From Flammula alnicola (Eukaryota; Basidiomycota; Agaricomycetes; Agaricales; Strophariaceae): DNA of 64,000 nucleotides. A model generated the notes under the pieces. It was not told the DNA's origin. It did no database searches and was given only the letters and a program-made list of their open reading frames with translations. Positions 63,338-64,000 of this stretch are shown one piece after another (positions within the stretch are counted from its first letter, which is position 1; the number at the start of each line of letters is the position of its first letter). The translations under genes were made by a program, and so were the position numbers. The stretch is taken from the NCBI GenBank assembly GCA_015499995.1, contig JADNRV010000024.1:62001-126000 (forward strand), given 5' to 3'.

Positions 63338-63601
63338 ATTGACATATGGACCTTCAGGTGTCGTTTTCAGGCACTAAGTGCCCTGCCTCCCAGCGATTCA
63401 CTAAGAAATTTGTAGAAATGAAGGAACAAGGACTATGCAATGCTCTTGTAAGAGGACAATTGCTGAAGCCCAGCTCCAAAGCGGTCACTGAGCTGAAAGT
63501 ACTGAATTGTGACCGTGGGAAAACATTATTACCGAAGTCAATCCTTTGAAGCACATACTTACATACCACAAACCACCATATACCCAACAATATATCTTCC
63601 A
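63338..63601. promoter_or_regulatory. Divergent promoter region, VPS41 / CHS5
   Basis: Only 264 bp separate the two outward-facing start codons. Both products act in late-Golgi/vacuolar trafficking, so shared control is plausible but unproven. No defined factor site was recognised. Confidence 0.5.
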
Positions 63602-64000
63602 ATGTCTCTGTCAAAGTCGCCAGAGAGCTTTACTTTTACAGTAGGAAAGCTTGGTGCGTGTTCCGGCTGTCTCGTTCAATAATTTGTCACTGACACGAAC
63701 CCTGCAGATGCGGGAATGGCTGTAGGTGCCCTTTCGGAATGTAAGTATAAGAATATGGCATTAACACCATGGTAGATCCTTCTTGGAGAGCGCGCCCATC
63801 TCATAGAGTTTCCATCTATCCTACTACCGCCAGGAGCGACGACAGGCTCGATTGTGAACATTGCCGTGCACCAAAATCACACTGAGGAACGGAAGCGCGA
63901 GTCCGAGTTTTGGGATCTTCAGGAGGACATCCTAGAAGAATACGGACAAAAGTCGCCTGAGCCTCCAAAGCTAGCTGTACGTCTTTTTTTGAATAGAGAA
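63602..64000 (+). CDS. CHS5: Exomer subunit Chs5, 5' part
   Basis: The reading begins MSLSKSPESFTFTVGKL (63602-63650), then across an intron DAGMA, and across a second intron (donor GTAGGT, acceptor ...GGTAG) ILLGERAHLIEFPSILLPPG, GSIVNIAVHQN, EFWDLQEDILEEYGQKSPEPPKLA. This is the N-terminal dimerisation domain of Chs5, the scaffold of the exomer coat that exports chitin synthase from the trans-Golgi. The coding part stops at 63976 at a GTACGT donor. The fibronectin-III and BRCT domains expected next lie beyond the window edge. Partial by truncation of the window only. Confidence 0.88.

Overview
The window is nuclear DNA of a filamentous basidiomycete, most likely a member of the Agaricomycetes. 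Genes are dense and cut by many short GT-AG introns (about 50-65 nt). Several families seen here are typical of mushroom-forming fungi: the FunK1 kinase relics, the DUF6593 protein, the HNH_2-type nuclease, and the one-pass membrane protein with an ELPPAY-type cytoplasmic tail. No prokaryotic, plasmid or CRISPR features are present, and I found no tRNA or rRNA gene.

Layout. From 1 to about 7.2 kb lies a tyrosine-recombinase retrotransposon (DIRS/Ngaro group): a spliced gag-like gene, an intact reverse transcriptase-RNase H frame, and a tyrosine recombinase split by a second element with a 14-bp perfect terminal inverted repeat (5182-6551). After a gene-poor stretch come a membrane protein on the minus strand with one exceptionally long intron (9.3-13.1 kb), decayed FunK1-like relics (13.4-15.6 kb), a 99-codon hypothetical gene, an AlkB-like dioxygenase, MCD4 (GPI ethanolamine-phosphate transferase), an HNH-domain gene and a HOS2-type histone deacetylase. 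From 25.3 to 28.4 kb there is a repeat-rich island: a 395-bp near-perfect fold-back MITE with an 8-bp target duplication, an 80-86 bp tandem repeat, and a second copy of the deacetylase 3' flank.

From 28.4 kb on the window is mostly housekeeping: a DUF5745-like gene, SMC5, exosome subunit RRP43, aspartate-semialdehyde dehydrogenase (HOM2), EMC6, a DUF6593 gene, a TTC27/EMW1-type TPR gene, an acidic Rrn9-like gene, mitochondrial ribosomal protein uL13m, an FG nucleoporin with a CCCH finger (Nup42/Amo1-like), VPS41, and the 5' end of CHS5. MCD4, EMC6, VPS41 and CHS5 all serve the secretory/endomembrane system. SMC5, HOS2, RRP43 and the nucleoporin serve chromosomes and RNA. They are neighbours, not an operon-like system.

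A caution on quality: many conserved genes need one missing base to stay in frame (MCD4, SMC5, RRP43, HOM2, TTC27, the DUF6593 gene, the Rrn9-like gene, the membrane protein). Most of these sit at short homopolymers that look one base too short. This points to uncorrected sequencing indels rather than pseudogenes, so I annotate these genes as functional with the breaks noted. The most original observations are the nested TIR element inside the recombinase gene, a gag intron whose 33-bp repeats keep the pol frame open, and the fold-back MITE whose only two arm mismatches are CpG transitions.
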